Positions 1-9,122 of a stretch of DNA of 64,000 nt are shown in pieces. A program made the translations under genes and the position numbers. The first letter of the stretch is position 1; each line of letters starts with the position of its first letter. The stretch comes from an uncultured Lachnospiraceae bacterium (GTDB taxonomy: Bacteria; Bacillota; Clostridia; Lachnospirales; Lachnospiraceae), in the NCBI GenBank assembly GCA_947176505.1, contig CAMWQW010000001.1, positions 338,283 to 402,282 of the forward strand, read 5' to 3'. Below the pieces are notes generated by a model that saw only the letters and a program-made list of their open reading frames with translations, ran no database searches and was not told the DNA's origin.

Positions 1-525
1 GAAATAATCGCACAATTTTGCAACTGCAAGTGTATGCTGCAGTAAACCTCCCACAAACCCGTGATGCACAGTCTTCGCTGCGGAAGACTGGCGAAATGCT
101 TTGCTAAATTCCTTATCTTCCACAAAAAAAGCGTGAAGAAGCTTTTTCAAATATGGATTCCCGACACTATCAATCAGCGCTAACAGTTCATGCATCATAT
201 CTTCAATCGGAAACTTACTAACCGGAAGATAATCGGCAGGTTCATACTCTCCTTCATGACATTTGCGGATACGCTTCACATTGACTTGAAATGCGCCCTG
301 AAAGCTTGTCACCTCGCCGTATACCTCTATGTAATCAAGCGTATCAAAATCTTCGATTCCCGCATTATTCGGATCCCATACTTTAGCGTCAACCGTTCCT
401 GTCTTATCCTGCAAGATAACATTATCATAGGGCTTACCGTTCTTCGTGACCGCCGACTGTTTATGCTTGCACAGATAAATATCAAATACTCTGTCGCCTT
501 CTTTGTAATCCTTAATATATTTCAT
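1..525 (-). CDS. yhaM: 3'-5' exoribonuclease YhaM family, N-terminal part (cut by window edge)
   Basis: This is the first 175 residues of a protein that runs off the left edge. Residues 1-90 form an OB-fold nucleic-acid-binding domain (VILQDKTGTVDAKVWDP at about 36-52), and an HD-type metal-dependent phosphohydrolase domain begins around residue 100, with the HHGFVGGLLQHT metal-ligand segment at 154-165. This order is typical of YhaM, which degrades RNA and single-stranded DNA from the 3' end in Firmicutes. The ATG at 525 is preceded by TAAAGGAG at good spacing. The gene lies just downstream of the HtrA-like gene on the same strand (59 bp gap) and may be cotranscribed with it. The remainder of the HD domain is outside the window. 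Confidence 0.88.
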   Translation of the reverse strand, partial: MKYIKDYKEGDRVFDIYLCKHKQSAVTKNGKPYDNVILQDKTGTVDAKVWDPNNAGIEDFDTLDYIEVYGEVTSFQGAFQVNVKRIRKCHEGEYEPADYLPVSKFPIEDMMHELLALIDSVGNPYLKKLLHAFFVEDKEFSKAFRQSSAAKTVHHGFVGGLLQHTLAVAKLCDYF

Positions 526-584
526 AACTGTTCTCCTTTACTGTATCACTCATTATTCAAATCTTCTCGCTCACTGTTGGTGGA

Positions 585-1946
585 CTACCATCTCCCTAGC
601 GTTACATCCGCACTCATTTCGCGTCCCTGCCTCATCAGCACAAAGGTCAAAACATCCTCCGGATTTGCATTGTACAGAACGTTCAATAATTCATTATAAG
701 TTGTAATCGGCGTTTCGTTAATCCGTATCACCACATCGCCACTCTGGATTCCTGCTTCCATTGCCGGGGAATCCATCTCTATTCCTTTGATATATGCTCC
801 CTGTGGTATGTTCAGTTCTTCCTCCGCCTCTTTCGGCACATCTGCTCCGTGAATACCCAGATAAGCTCTTTCCTTATCATTAGACATCTTCTCAATGGTT
901 CTCTTAAGCTCCGATATGCCGTAGGCTGTCAGCAGATTACCCATGTCATTGCTGGTGTTTACATTATCAATGATTCCAATAACCATACCTTTCAAATTGA
1001 CAATCACACCCGTCGCATTACGACTTCCGTAAATATCTGTCGCAATCGTCTTATAAGCGGAATCCGGCTGATCGATTACAGTTCCTACGGAAGTCACCAC
1101 CCCATAACACACTGAACCGCTCGTTCCCATCGGACTGCCAAGTGCAATCACAGGCGTGCCAAGCAAGCTGCTGTTATTGGAACTTCCAAGTGTCGCAATA
1201 TCTATCACGTCCATTGTTTCCTCATCTATAGATACAAGTGGCACGGACAGAATCGCCAGTCCCGTGGCAGTATCTTTCTGCACCAACTCTGCATTAACTT
1301 TCGTCTGATCACAGAAAGTCACAATAAGGCTCTCTTCTCCGCTTATCGTCCCTGCGCTGACCAAAATCAAAATGGATTTACCATTATTCGCCACGATAAT
1401 TCCGGAAGCAGACGCCTCATTCTCGTAGATATCATTAAACCAGTCCACATCCGAGATAACGCTCGTGACAGTGACTACGGATCGCCCCGCTGTCTGTGCC
1501 ATCTCTGCCAATTCTTCATAAAGCAGTTGATAGTCATTTAAGCCAAACTGTACCTGAGACAACAGCTCTTCAATCTGTTCGTCCTCTAATTCCGCCTGAA
1601 CAATTTCTACGACGGGCTCCGGCTCTTCCTCAACCAGCATGTCCTCCGGTTTCATCTCTTCTGTTACCGTCTCCTCCGGAAACTGTACTTCCTGCGCTTC
1701 TTCTTCAGGGTACAGACGGTTACTGATAACCGGCTCCAATACCAAAAAAGTAAAACATGCCACCAAACCAAAAACTACTGCCATTACCACGGTTATCACT
1801 GTTCTTCTGAGAAGCTTTTTCTTATTGACCGGTTTCTGTTTAATTGTCTCCCGCAAAAAGTCCGGCTGCACAGGCGGTGTATATTCCGCCTGCTCTTTAA
1901 CTGTTTCCTGAGATATGCTGTTTTGTTCTTTTTCGTGCTCTGCCAT
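585..1946 (-). CDS. Membrane-anchored HtrA/DegP-like PDZ protein with lost catalytic triad
   Basis: A 453-residue protein: acidic/basic cytoplasmic N-terminus (1-45), one transmembrane helix (about 48-72), an acidic linker (80-130), a trypsin-like S1C fold (about 145-355) and one PDZ domain (about 355-450). The layout is that of HtrA-family serine proteases. The active-site positions do not fit: the usual TNxHV segment reads LVSAGT (195-200), the DLAVL Asp is Gly (GLAIL, 229-233), and GNSGG reads NATG with Ala311 in place of Ser. It is therefore probably a non-proteolytic paralogue that binds substrates or partners at the envelope through PDZ. The start at 1946 was chosen because AGGAAGG lies upstream; longer in-frame extensions lack support. 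It is divergent from mutS2. Confidence 0.85.
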   Translation of the reverse strand: MAEHEKEQNSISQETVKEQAEYTPPVQPDFLRETIKQKPVNKKKLLRRTVITVVMAVVFGLVACFTFLVLEPVISNRLYPEEEAQEVQFPEETVTEEMKPEDMLVEEEPEPVVEIVQAELEDEQIEELLSQVQFGLNDYQLLYEELAEMAQTAGRSVVTVTSVISDVDWFNDIYENEASASGIIVANNGKSILILVSAGTISGEESLIVTFCDQTKVNAELVQKDTATGLAILSVPLVSIDEETMDVIDIATLGSSNNSSLLGTPVIALGSPMGTSGSVCYGVVTSVGTVIDQPDSAYKTIATDIYGSRNATGVIVNLKGMVIGIIDNVNTSNDMGNLLTAYGISELKRTIEKMSNDKERAYLGIHGADVPKEAEEELNIPQGAYIKGIEMDSPAMEAGIQSGDVVIRINETPITTYNELLNVLYNANPEDVLTFVLMRQGREMSADVTLGRW

Positions 1947-2157
1947 AAGGTATACAACCTTCCTGTTTCGCTGTATAAAGGATTCTTTCCTAACGTGTAC
2001 AAAATCTCTTCTGAATAGTATATCTTTTTTCCACGTCATTGTAAAGAAAAGCGATGGAAACCCCGTAGTAATTCCTTCTGTTTTATGATAGAATGCAATA
2101 TGTATGAGTATCGATATTAATGTCTTACAATGACACAGTGCAGAAACGGAGTTAATT

Positions 2158-4533
2158 ATGAACAGCAAAGTTTTACGTGTTTTAGAATATAACAAGATGA
2201 TTGCCCGCCTGACAGAGTTAGCCACCTCCGAGCAGGGTAAGAAACTGACATCTTCCCTTGTACCTATGACAGACCAGGAAGCTATCGCCACCGCGCAGAC
2301 GGAAACTTCCGATGCGCTGGGACATCTGTTCCGCAAAGGCTCCACATCCTTTGGCAGCAACAAAGACCTCGGCATGTGTATTAAGTCTCTCGAAGTGGGC
2401 AGTATTCTCTCCATACCCGAATTGCTTCGTATAGCTGCATTTCTGGAAAATGTCAACCGCATCAAAAGCTACGGCAGAAAAGAGCGGGAGGATATTCCCG
2501 GCGACTCGCTAGATGTATATTTTGACAGTCTGGAACCTCTTACGCCGCTCGCCAATGAGATTCGCAGATGTATCTTGTCGGAAGAAGAGATTGCCGACGA
2601 TGCCAGCCCCACGTTAAAACATATTCGGCGCAGTATGACAATCACTAACGACCGAATCCACTCGCAGCTGACGTCCATGATCAACGGTTCTTACCGCACC
2701 TATCTTCAGGACGCTGTCGTAACAATGCGAAACAACCGTTACTGCATCCCTGTCAAATCAGAATATAAAGGGCAGGTTCCCGGCATGGTGCATGACCAGT
2801 CATCCACCGGCTCTACTTTTTTCATAGAGCCTGCTGCCGTTGTAAGTCTGAATAATGAATTAAAAGAATTGGAAATAAAAGAGCAGGAAGAAATCGAAGT
2901 CATTCTCGCCGATTTGAGTGCGCAGGCAGGCGCCTATACGGAAGTTCTGGCAAATAACCAGAAGGCAATGACTACTCTTGATTTTATTTTTGCCAAAGCC
3001 TCTCTTGCCATGGAGCAAAACGCCACTATGCCTGTCTTTAATACAGAGCACCGGATTCGCATCCGTCAAGGACGACACCCCCTTCTGGACAAGAAAAAGG
3101 TGGTGCCTATCGATATTCGGCTGGGCGAAGATTTCGACCTCTTAGTCATCACGGGTCCCAATACAGGCGGTAAAACCGTCTCCTTAAAAACAGTGGGACT
3201 TTTGACGCTTATGGGGCAGTCAGGACTTCATATCCCGGCGGCAGACCGCTCCGAGCTGTCTGTTTTTAAAGAAGTGTACGCAGATATCGGTGATGAACAG
3301 AGTATTGAGCAGAGTCTCAGCACTTTTTCTTCACATATGACAAATATAGTGTCTATTCTTAAGACAGCGGACTCTGACTCTCTTTGTCTCTTCGACGAAT
3401 TAGGCGCAGGCACCGACCCTACGGAGGGTGCGGCGCTTGCCATTTCCGTGCTGGACTATCTGCATAACCGCGGCATTCGAACCATGGCAACTACTCACTA
3501 CAGCGAGTTGAAGGTCTATGCCTTATCTACCGGCTATGTAGAGAACGCCTGCTGTGAATTTAACGTGGAAACACTTCGCCCCACCTACCGTCTCTTAATC
3601 GGTATTCCGGGTAAAAGTAATGCTTTCGCTATCTCCTCTAAACTTGGCTTACCGGATTATATTATCGAAGACGCCAAGCGGCATATTGCTGAGGATCAAG
3701 AGAGCTTTGAAGATTTACTTGCAGATTTGGAGAACAGCCGTCTGACCATTGAGAAAGAGCGGACAGAAATTGCGTCCTACAAGAGCGAGATTAAAGCCTT
3801 GAAGCAGCAATTAGAATCGAAACAAGAGAAAATTGAACAATCCAAGGCACGGATTTTGCGCGAAGCAAATGAAGAAGCCCGCGAGATTCTGCAAAATGCC
3901 AAAGAAATTGCCGACGAAACCATCCGTACCTTTCAAAAAGCGGGCGCTGGTTCTTCGATAAAAGAATTGGAAAAATCCCGCCAAAAAGTGCGCGACAAGA
4001 TTTCCGAGAAAAATGACAAACTGGCTCTGAAAAATGACAAACCACATCACAAGACGTTAAAGCCAAACCAAATTAAATTGGGAGACAGTGTGAAAGTAAT
4101 TTCCATGGGACTCAAAGGTTCGGTCAACTCTCTTCCGGACAAAAACGGAAAGCTTTTTGTCCAATGCGGTATTATCCGCTCACAGGTGTCTTTGGACGAC
4201 TTAGTGTTGACGGAAGAGGAAACTATCAACACCGGAAAAATGCAGCGTTCCTCCTCCGGAAAGCTTAAGATGTCTAAATCTTACACTGTCTCGACTGAAA
4301 TTAATCTGCTCGGTCGAACAGTAGACGAAGCACTGTCGGAACTGGACAAATATTTGGATGATGCCTATCTGGCGCATCTGCCAAGCGTTCGCATCGTTCA
4401 CGGCAAAGGAACCGGCGCATTGCGAAATGCCGTGCACAACTATCTTCGCAAAAACAGGATCGTTAAAAGCTATCGTCTGGGAGAATTCGGGGAAGGTGAC
4501 GCAGGTGTCACAATTGCGGAGTTCAAGGAATAG
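2158..4533 (+). CDS. mutS2: Endonuclease MutS2
   Basis: 791 residues, the usual length for MutS2. The N-terminal and lever domains are followed by the ATPase with Walker A GPNTGGKTVS at about 333-342, Walker B CLFDELGAGTDP at about 413-424, a long coiled coil (about 520-640, EKERTEI...KQEKIEQ), a KOW-like segment and a C-terminal Smr nuclease domain (about 715-791) with the HGKGTGALR motif. MutS2 proteins lack the mismatch-recognition domain; they suppress homologous recombination and, in Bacillus, help resolve collided ribosomes. The ATG at 2158 follows ACGGAG. It is 20 bp upstream of a response regulator gene on the same strand, so the three + strand genes may share transcription. Confidence 0.97.
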   Translation: MNSKVLRVLEYNKMIARLTELATSEQGKKLTSSLVPMTDQEAIATAQTETSDALGHLFRKGSTSFGSNKDLGMCIKSLEVGSILSIPELLRIAAFLENVNRIKSYGRKEREDIPGDSLDVYFDSLEPLTPLANEIRRCILSEEEIADDASPTLKHIRRSMTITNDRIHSQLTSMINGSYRTYLQDAVVTMRNNRYCIPVKSEYKGQVPGMVHDQSSTGSTFFIEPAAVVSLNNELKELEIKEQEEIEVILADLSAQAGAYTEVLANNQKAMTTLDFIFAKASLAMEQNATMPVFNTEHRIRIRQGRHPLLDKKKVVPIDIRLGEDFDLLVITGPNTGGKTVSLKTVGLLTLMGQSGLHIPAADRSELSVFKEVYADIGDEQSIEQSLSTFSSHMTNIVSILKTADSDSLCLFDELGAGTDPTEGAALAISVLDYLHNRGIRTMATTHYSELKVYALSTGYVENACCEFNVETLRPTYRLLIGIPGKSNAFAISSKLGLPDYIIEDAKRHIAEDQESFEDLLADLENSRLTIEKERTEIASYKSEIKALKQQLESKQEKIEQSKARILREANEEAREILQNAKEIADETIRTFQKAGAGSSIKELEKSRQKVRDKISEKNDKLALKNDKPHHKTLKPNQIKLGDSVKVISMGLKGSVNSLPDKNGKLFVQCGIIRSQVSLDDLVLTEEETINTGKMQRSSSGKLKMSKSYTVSTEINLLGRTVDEALSELDKYLDDAYLAHLPSVRIVHGKGTGALRNAVHNYLRKNRIVKSYRLGEFGEGDAGVTIAEFKE

Positions 4534-4553
4534 CAGACAGAAAAGGAGTAAGC

Positions 4554-5252
4554 ATGGTAAACAAACAAAAAATTCTAATTGTAGATGATGATAACAATAT
4601 TGCAGAGTTAATTTCTCTTTATTTGACGAAGGAATGCTTTGAGACGATGATTGTCAACGACGGTGAGTCGGCGCTGACCGCAGTGGACAGCTTCGAACCT
4701 AACTTGATGCTTCTCGATTTAATGCTTCCGGGCATTGACGGATATCAGGTGTGCCGTGAAATCCGTTCCAAATCTTCTTTGCCAATTATTATGCTCTCCG
4801 CCAAAGGTGAAGTTTTTGACAAAGTATTAGGCTTAGAGCTCGGCGCGGACGACTACATGGAAAAACCTTTTGATTCCAAAGAATTGGTCGCCCGTGTTAA
4901 GGCAGTCCTGCGCCGTTATAAACCTGCTGCGGCGGAGGCAAAACCTTCCGACGTCAAGAGTGTAGAATATCCCGATTTGATTATCAACCAAACCAATTAT
5001 TCCGTAATCTATATGGGTAAAACAATCGAGATGCCTCCCAAGGAACTGGAACTGCTCTATTTCCTTGCTGCTTCACCGAACCATGTTTTCACGCGGGAAC
5101 AGCTTCTTGACCAAATTTGGGGATATGAATATATCGGGGATACGCGAACTGTAGACGTGCATATCAAACGTCTCCGTGAAAAGATTAACGACCATGAGAA
5201 ATGGCGCATTGCCACAATCTGGGGTATTGGCTACAAATTTGAATCCCGATAA
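4554..5252 (+). CDS. OmpR/PhoB-family response regulator
   Basis: 232 residues. The receiver domain is at 1-120, with the acidic pocket DDD at 11-13 and phospho-acceptor Asp55 in LLDLMLPG; a winged-helix DNA-binding domain is at about 135-230 (REQLLDQIWGYEYIGDTRTVDVHI). The start is preceded by AAAAGGAG. It lies between mutS2 and a membrane histidine kinase gene, so the pair is almost certainly cognate. The stimulus cannot be read from the sequence. Confidence 0.95.
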   Translation: MVNKQKILIVDDDNNIAELISLYLTKECFETMIVNDGESALTAVDSFEPNLMLLDLMLPGIDGYQVCREIRSKSSLPIIMLSAKGEVFDKVLGLELGADDYMEKPFDSKELVARVKAVLRRYKPAAAEAKPSDVKSVEYPDLIINQTNYSVIYMGKTIEMPPKELELLYFLAASPNHVFTREQLLDQIWGYEYIGDTRTVDVHIKRLREKINDHEKWRIATIWGIGYKFESR

Positions 5253-5270
5253 CATAAGAAAATTTGCTTC

Positions 5271-5307
5271 GCAAATTATCTTTGCGAGATTTGTCTACGA
5301 CAAACTC
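5271..5307 (+). repeat. Intergenic hairpin repeat, copy 1
   Basis: Between the response regulator and kinase genes lies a hairpin-rich stretch. TTTGC-TTC-GCAAA is followed by GAGATTTGTC-TAC-GACAAACTC. The segment GCAAATTAT...GAGATTTG...CAAACT recurs at 48718-48752 between rubrerythrin and rubredoxin genes, suggesting a small dispersed palindromic element. It could act as an RNA-processing or attenuation structure. It may also be chance similarity of AT-rich hairpins; two copies is little evidence. Confidence 0.4.
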
Positions 5308-5356
5308 AAAAATACGAAGCAATTTCCTATAATATAAAAAGAACGGAATATATTAT

Positions 5357-6781
5357 ATGAGAAAAACGCTCTATCTCAAATTAATACTTGCCTACATTAT
5401 TTTCGGTTTGTTTGGTTTCGTGGTAGTCGCTACTTTTGTGTCCAATATGACCATTGACCACTTGAAAAAAGAACATGCGGACGCTCTCTACCGGGAAGCC
5501 ACCTTAATTGCAAACACTTATGCCACCGATTTGTACAATAATGAAGCGTCTCTGGAAACGGTTAAAATGCAGTTAGATGCTCTGGATACTTATCTGGATG
5601 CTACATTATGGATTATCAATCCTTCAGGGCGTATGATATTGGATTCCTCCTCCCCTTTGGATGTGGAGAATGAAATCGTAATTGAGAATTTTGACCCGAC
5701 CATCACTGAGGGATCCTACTATACGATCGGTAATTTTTTCCAGACATTTGACGAAGACATGCTAAGCGTGTTTGCTCCCATTACTTCCGATTACAAAGTC
5801 AAGGGTTATGTTGTCATTCACAGTACTATGAGTAGCATTCAGTATGAGGCAAACAGCCTGCTCAACATTTCCTATATTATGCTCATTATCCTGTTTCTGC
5901 TGTCGCTTATCATCTTAATCTTTTTTACGGAAATCGTCTATATTCCGCTTCGCAAAATTACCGAGGCAACAGAACAGTATGCCAGCGGCAATATGCATTA
6001 TGAATTTAGCGTTGAAAGTGAAGATGAAATGGGATATCTGGCTGCCACCCTGTCATATATGGCAAGTGAAATCGCCCGTTCGGAAGATGATCAGAAGAAG
6101 TTTGTCGCCAATGTCTCTCACGACTTCCGCTCACCCCTAACTTCCATCAAAGGATATCTGGAAGCGATGATTGACGGCACAATTCCGCCTGAAATGTATG
6201 AAAAATACCTTACTATTCTACTAAATGAAACCGAGCGCCTGCGCAAACTGACCAACAGTCTTCTTACTCTGAACAATCTGAATACAAAAGGAATCATGCT
6301 CAATAAAACGGATTTCGATATCAACAGAACAATCCGTAATGTTGCCGCCACTTTTGAAGGCACATGCCGCGCCAAAACAATCGCCATCGAGCTGGTACTT
6401 ACCGGAGAAGAGATGTATGTGGTTGCAGATATAGATAAAATCCAACAAGTGCTCTATAACCTATTGGACAACGCTATTAAATTCAGCCACCATGACTCCG
6501 TGATTAAGCTGGAGACATCGGAGAAATATAACAAAGTTTTCATCAGCGTGAAAGATTCCGGCATCGGCATTCCGAAAGACGATTTAAAATTAATCTGGGA
6601 CCGTTTCTACAAATCCGATTTGTCCCGCGGTAAAGATAAGAAAGGAACGGGTCTTGGTTTATCCATCACCAAGGAAATCATCCGCTCCCACGGAGAGAAT
6701 ATTAATGTAATCAGCACGGAAGGCGTCGGCACCGAATTTATCTTCTCACTTCCGAAGTCCGACGTGGAAGACGACGACTGA
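5357..6781 (+). CDS. Sensor histidine kinase, partner of the 4554 regulator
   Basis: 474 residues. TM1 at about 8-30, an extracytoplasmic sensor of about 140 residues, TM2 at about 173-195 (IMLIILFLLSLIILIFF), HAMP, HisKA with His255 in FVANVSHDFRSPLTSIKG, and HATPase_c with the N box (LLDNAIKF), G1 (DSGIGIP) and G2 (GTGLGLS). This is a classical membrane kinase working with the OmpR-type regulator 104 bp upstream. Only a weak Shine-Dalgarno (CGGA) precedes the ATG, which suggests low translation or coupling across the intergenic hairpins. Confidence 0.95.
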   Translation: MRKTLYLKLILAYIIFGLFGFVVVATFVSNMTIDHLKKEHADALYREATLIANTYATDLYNNEASLETVKMQLDALDTYLDATLWIINPSGRMILDSSSPLDVENEIVIENFDPTITEGSYYTIGNFFQTFDEDMLSVFAPITSDYKVKGYVVIHSTMSSIQYEANSLLNISYIMLIILFLLSLIILIFFTEIVYIPLRKITEATEQYASGNMHYEFSVESEDEMGYLAATLSYMASEIARSEDDQKKFVANVSHDFRSPLTSIKGYLEAMIDGTIPPEMYEKYLTILLNETERLRKLTNSLLTLNNLNTKGIMLNKTDFDINRTIRNVAATFEGTCRAKTIAIELVLTGEEMYVVADIDKIQQVLYNLLDNAIKFSHHDSVIKLETSEKYNKVFISVKDSGIGIPKDDLKLIWDRFYKSDLSRGKDKKGTGLGLSITKEIIRSHGENINVISTEGVGTEFIFSLPKSDVEDDD

Positions 6782-6841
6782 TGCCACAACATTATCTTAC
6801 CCATCCAAAGTGATTATGCCAATACAGGCAATTTGTTGATA

Positions 6842-7336
6842 CTATTGCTGCCATCTTAAGCGATGCAGCTGCCCTTCCGTCTGCATACCGATAAAATCAT
6901 TCTGTCTGAGCGCTTCGTACAAGACAATCGCCACAGAATTAGACAAGTTCAAAGACCTGATCTGATCCATCATCGGAATGCGGATACAGGTCTCTTCATT
7001 TTCTACCAGAATCTCTTCCGGAATCCCGCCGCTTTCTTTGCCAAACATAATATAATCGTCAGGTGCAAAATTCACCTCCGTATAGACGCGCTTCGCTTTC
7101 GTTGTCGCCATCCATATTTTCGCGTCCGGATTCTTTTCTTTAAATTCAGTGTAATTCATGTATCTGGTAACATCAAGATGCTCCCAATAGTCCATGCCGG
7201 ATCGTTTGATAGATTTCTCATCCAACCTAAAACCCAACGGCTCGATCAAATGAAGGCTCGTGCCTGTGGCAACACAGGTACGTCCGATATTTCCTGTATT
7301 CGCCGGAATCTCCGGCTGATGCAGTATAATGTGCAT
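6842..7336 (-). CDS. trmL: tRNA (cytidine(34)-2'-O)-methyltransferase TrmL
   Basis: 164 residues, single-domain SPOUT methyltransferase. Signature segments are NTGNIGRT (13-20), FGKESGGIP (98-106) and LNLSNSVAI (129-137), which build the trefoil-knot S-adenosylmethionine site. TrmL 2'-O-methylates the wobble base of certain tRNA-Leu isoacceptors. The ATG at 7336 follows AGGAG. It is the last gene of a leftward run and converges on the histidine kinase gene, with 60 bp between the stop codons. Confidence 0.95.
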   Translation of the reverse strand: MHIILHQPEIPANTGNIGRTCVATGTSLHLIEPLGFRLDEKSIKRSGMDYWEHLDVTRYMNYTEFKEKNPDAKIWMATTKAKRVYTEVNFAPDDYIMFGKESGGIPEEILVENEETCIRIPMMDQIRSLNLSNSVAIVLYEALRQNDFIGMQTEGQLHRLRWQQ

Positions 7337-7362
7337 AATTAAATACTCCTATATGTATAATG

Positions 7363-7397
7363 ACCGCTCAGGCAGAATATTGTTCCGTCTGAGCGGT
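7363..7397 (-). terminator. Inverted repeat between aminotransferase and trmL
   Basis: Arms ACCGCTCAGgC and GtCTGAGCGGT flank a 13-nt loop in the gap between the two leftward genes. There is no U-tract, so it may be a weak terminator, a processing site or an mRNA-stabilising hairpin. Confidence 0.45.
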
Positions 7398-7432
7398 ACT
7401 ATAATTGAAATCCACTCAATTGCGAGCTTATA

Positions 7433-8605
7433 TTAATGCTGCGCATCGCGCAGTCTTTGCACGAAATCCGCCAGCTTACCTATCGCCAGTTTCAAATTAT
7501 CTAATGAGTATGCATAGGATATCCTAAGATATCCTTCCCCACAGTCGCCAAACGCCGTGCCCGGTACTACGGCTACTTTCTCCTGTTCCAACAGTCTACT
7601 GGCAAACTCCTCGCTCGTCATACCGAATTCTTTGATACACGGAAATACATAGAATGCACCGAAGGGTTCAAAACATTCCAGTCCCATCTCGCGGAAAGCG
7701 TTCATCAAATAGCGCCTTCTCTGATTGTAAGCCGTCTTCATCTCCATTACATCCTCATCGCCGTTGCGCAGCGCCTCCACTGCCGCATACTGGCTTGTTG
7801 TGGGTGCACACATAATGGCAAACTGGTGAAGCTTTAACATCTGTTCGATAATCGCTTTCGGTCCGCAGGCATAGCCTAATCTCCACCCGGTCATGGCAAA
7901 TGCCTTAGAAAAACCGTTGATAAGAATTGTCCTCTCCTGCATCCCCTCAATCTCAACAATAGACAGATGCTTCTCTTTATAAGTCAATTCCGCATAGATC
8001 TCGTCGGACATGACAAGTATGTCATGTTTTCTGATTACTTCTGCAACTTCTTCCAAATCCTTACGCTCCATAATCGCGCCGGTTGGATTGTTCGGGAACG
8101 GAAGCACGAGTAGTTTTGTCTTGTCCGTAATGGCATCTTCCAGCTCCTGTGCAGTCAGACGAAATTCATTCTCCGCCTTCAGCTCAATAATAACCGGTAC
8201 GCCGCCTGCCATAATCGCACAGGGCTCGTAAGATACAAAGCTCGGCTGGGGAATCAGCACCTCGTCGCCGGGATTAAGCAGCGCACGCATACCGATGTCA
8301 ATTGCCTCCGAACCGCCTACCGTCACAAGCACTTCATGAGTCGGATCATATGTAATGCCTTGTTTCCTCTTTGTGTAATTACAGATTTCCTCTTTCAGCT
8401 CTTTTAAACCGGCATTGGACGTATAGAATGTGCGTCCCTTTTCCAGCGAATAAATACCCTCGTCCCTGATATGCCACGGTGTATCGAAATCCGGCTCACC
8501 TACACCGAGGGAGATTGCATCATCCATTTCACTTACAATATCAAAAAATTTTCGTATACCGGACGGCTTCAGTTCAATTACTTTGTCTGATAACATATTT
8601 TTCAC
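7433..8605 (-). CDS. Pyridoxal-phosphate aminotransferase, class I/II
   Basis: 390 residues, fold-type I aminotransferase. Visible elements: NNPTGA (172-177), DEIYAEL (201-207) with the cofactor-contacting Asp/Tyr, and Schiff-base Lys234 in NGFSKAFAMTGWRLGY. Resembles the Bacillus PatA/aspartate aminotransferase-like group; the substrate cannot be fixed from sequence alone. The start overlaps the stop of the upstream Lrp-type regulator (ATGA), indicating translational coupling. An Lrp partner suggests a role in amino-acid metabolism. Confidence 0.93.
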   Translation of the reverse strand: MKNMLSDKVIELKPSGIRKFFDIVSEMDDAISLGVGEPDFDTPWHIRDEGIYSLEKGRTFYTSNAGLKELKEEICNYTKRKQGITYDPTHEVLVTVGGSEAIDIGMRALLNPGDEVLIPQPSFVSYEPCAIMAGGVPVIIELKAENEFRLTAQELEDAITDKTKLLVLPFPNNPTGAIMERKDLEEVAEVIRKHDILVMSDEIYAELTYKEKHLSIVEIEGMQERTILINGFSKAFAMTGWRLGYACGPKAIIEQMLKLHQFAIMCAPTTSQYAAVEALRNGDEDVMEMKTAYNQRRRYLMNAFREMGLECFEPFGAFYVFPCIKEFGMTSEEFASRLLEQEKVAVVPGTAFGDCGEGYLRISYAYSLDNLKLAIGKLADFVQRLRDAQH

Positions 8606-9084
8606 GGTGTCACCTTCTCTCTGGTATCTTCATATTTTTTCGCCAAGATTGTCCCATGGTCCTTATATTTTTTCAGAATAAAATGTGTCGCTGTGCTTAA
8701 GACGGAATCAAGCGTCGACAACTTATCGGATACAAAGCCGGATATCTCCTTTAACGATTTCCCTTCCAACGTAACTAACAAGTCATATCCGCCTGAAATC
8801 AAATACACAGAAGTCACTTCGGAATACTTATAGATTCTCTCGGCAATCTTATCAAATCCCTGCCCCCGCTGAGGTGTCACACGCACTTCTATGAGAGCGG
8901 AAACCTTCTCAATCGATGTCTTTTCCCAGTCAATCATCGTATGATATCCGCAGATAATGCCCTCTGCCTCCAATACAGCCAGTTCGTTGACGACATCTAT
9001 CTCCTCCACGCCCAAAATAACCGCCAGCTCTTTTAAATCTATACGGCTGTTACGCTCTACAATTGCTAATAGTTCTTCTCTCAT
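8602..9084 (-). CDS. Lrp/AsnC-family transcriptional regulator
   Basis: 160 residues. N-terminal helix-turn-helix (about 5-60, SRIDLKELAVILGVEEIDVVNELAVLEAEGII) and a C-terminal RAM (ligand-binding) domain at about 65-145. Lrp/AsnC proteins form octamers that respond to amino acids. The start is preceded by GGAGG. Coupling by ATGA to the aminotransferase suggests it senses a substrate or product of that enzyme or controls its own operon. Confidence 0.93.
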   Translation of the reverse strand: MREELLAIVERNSRIDLKELAVILGVEEIDVVNELAVLEAEGIICGYHTMIDWEKTSIEKVSALIEVRVTPQRGQGFDKIAERIYKYSEVTSVYLISGGYDLLVTLEGKSLKEISGFVSDKLSTLDSVLSTATHFILKKYKDHGTILAKKYEDTREKVTP

Positions 9085-9122
9085 GATAATCCTCCATTCC
9101 TGCTTACACGCAATAATATTAC

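Noticed and set aside
190-699. 169-codon + strand frame at the left end
   Set aside because: It is antisense to yhaM and the end of the HtrA-like gene, has no domain pattern or ribosome site, and the opposite frames encode clear families.
1947-2465. N-terminal extension of the HtrA-like protein to 626 residues
   Set aside because: The added 173 residues overlap mutS2 on the other strand, lack protein-like character, and the ATG at 1946 has a ribosome site.
6863-7342. 159-codon + strand frame
   Set aside because: Antisense to trmL over its full length, with no recognisable motif.
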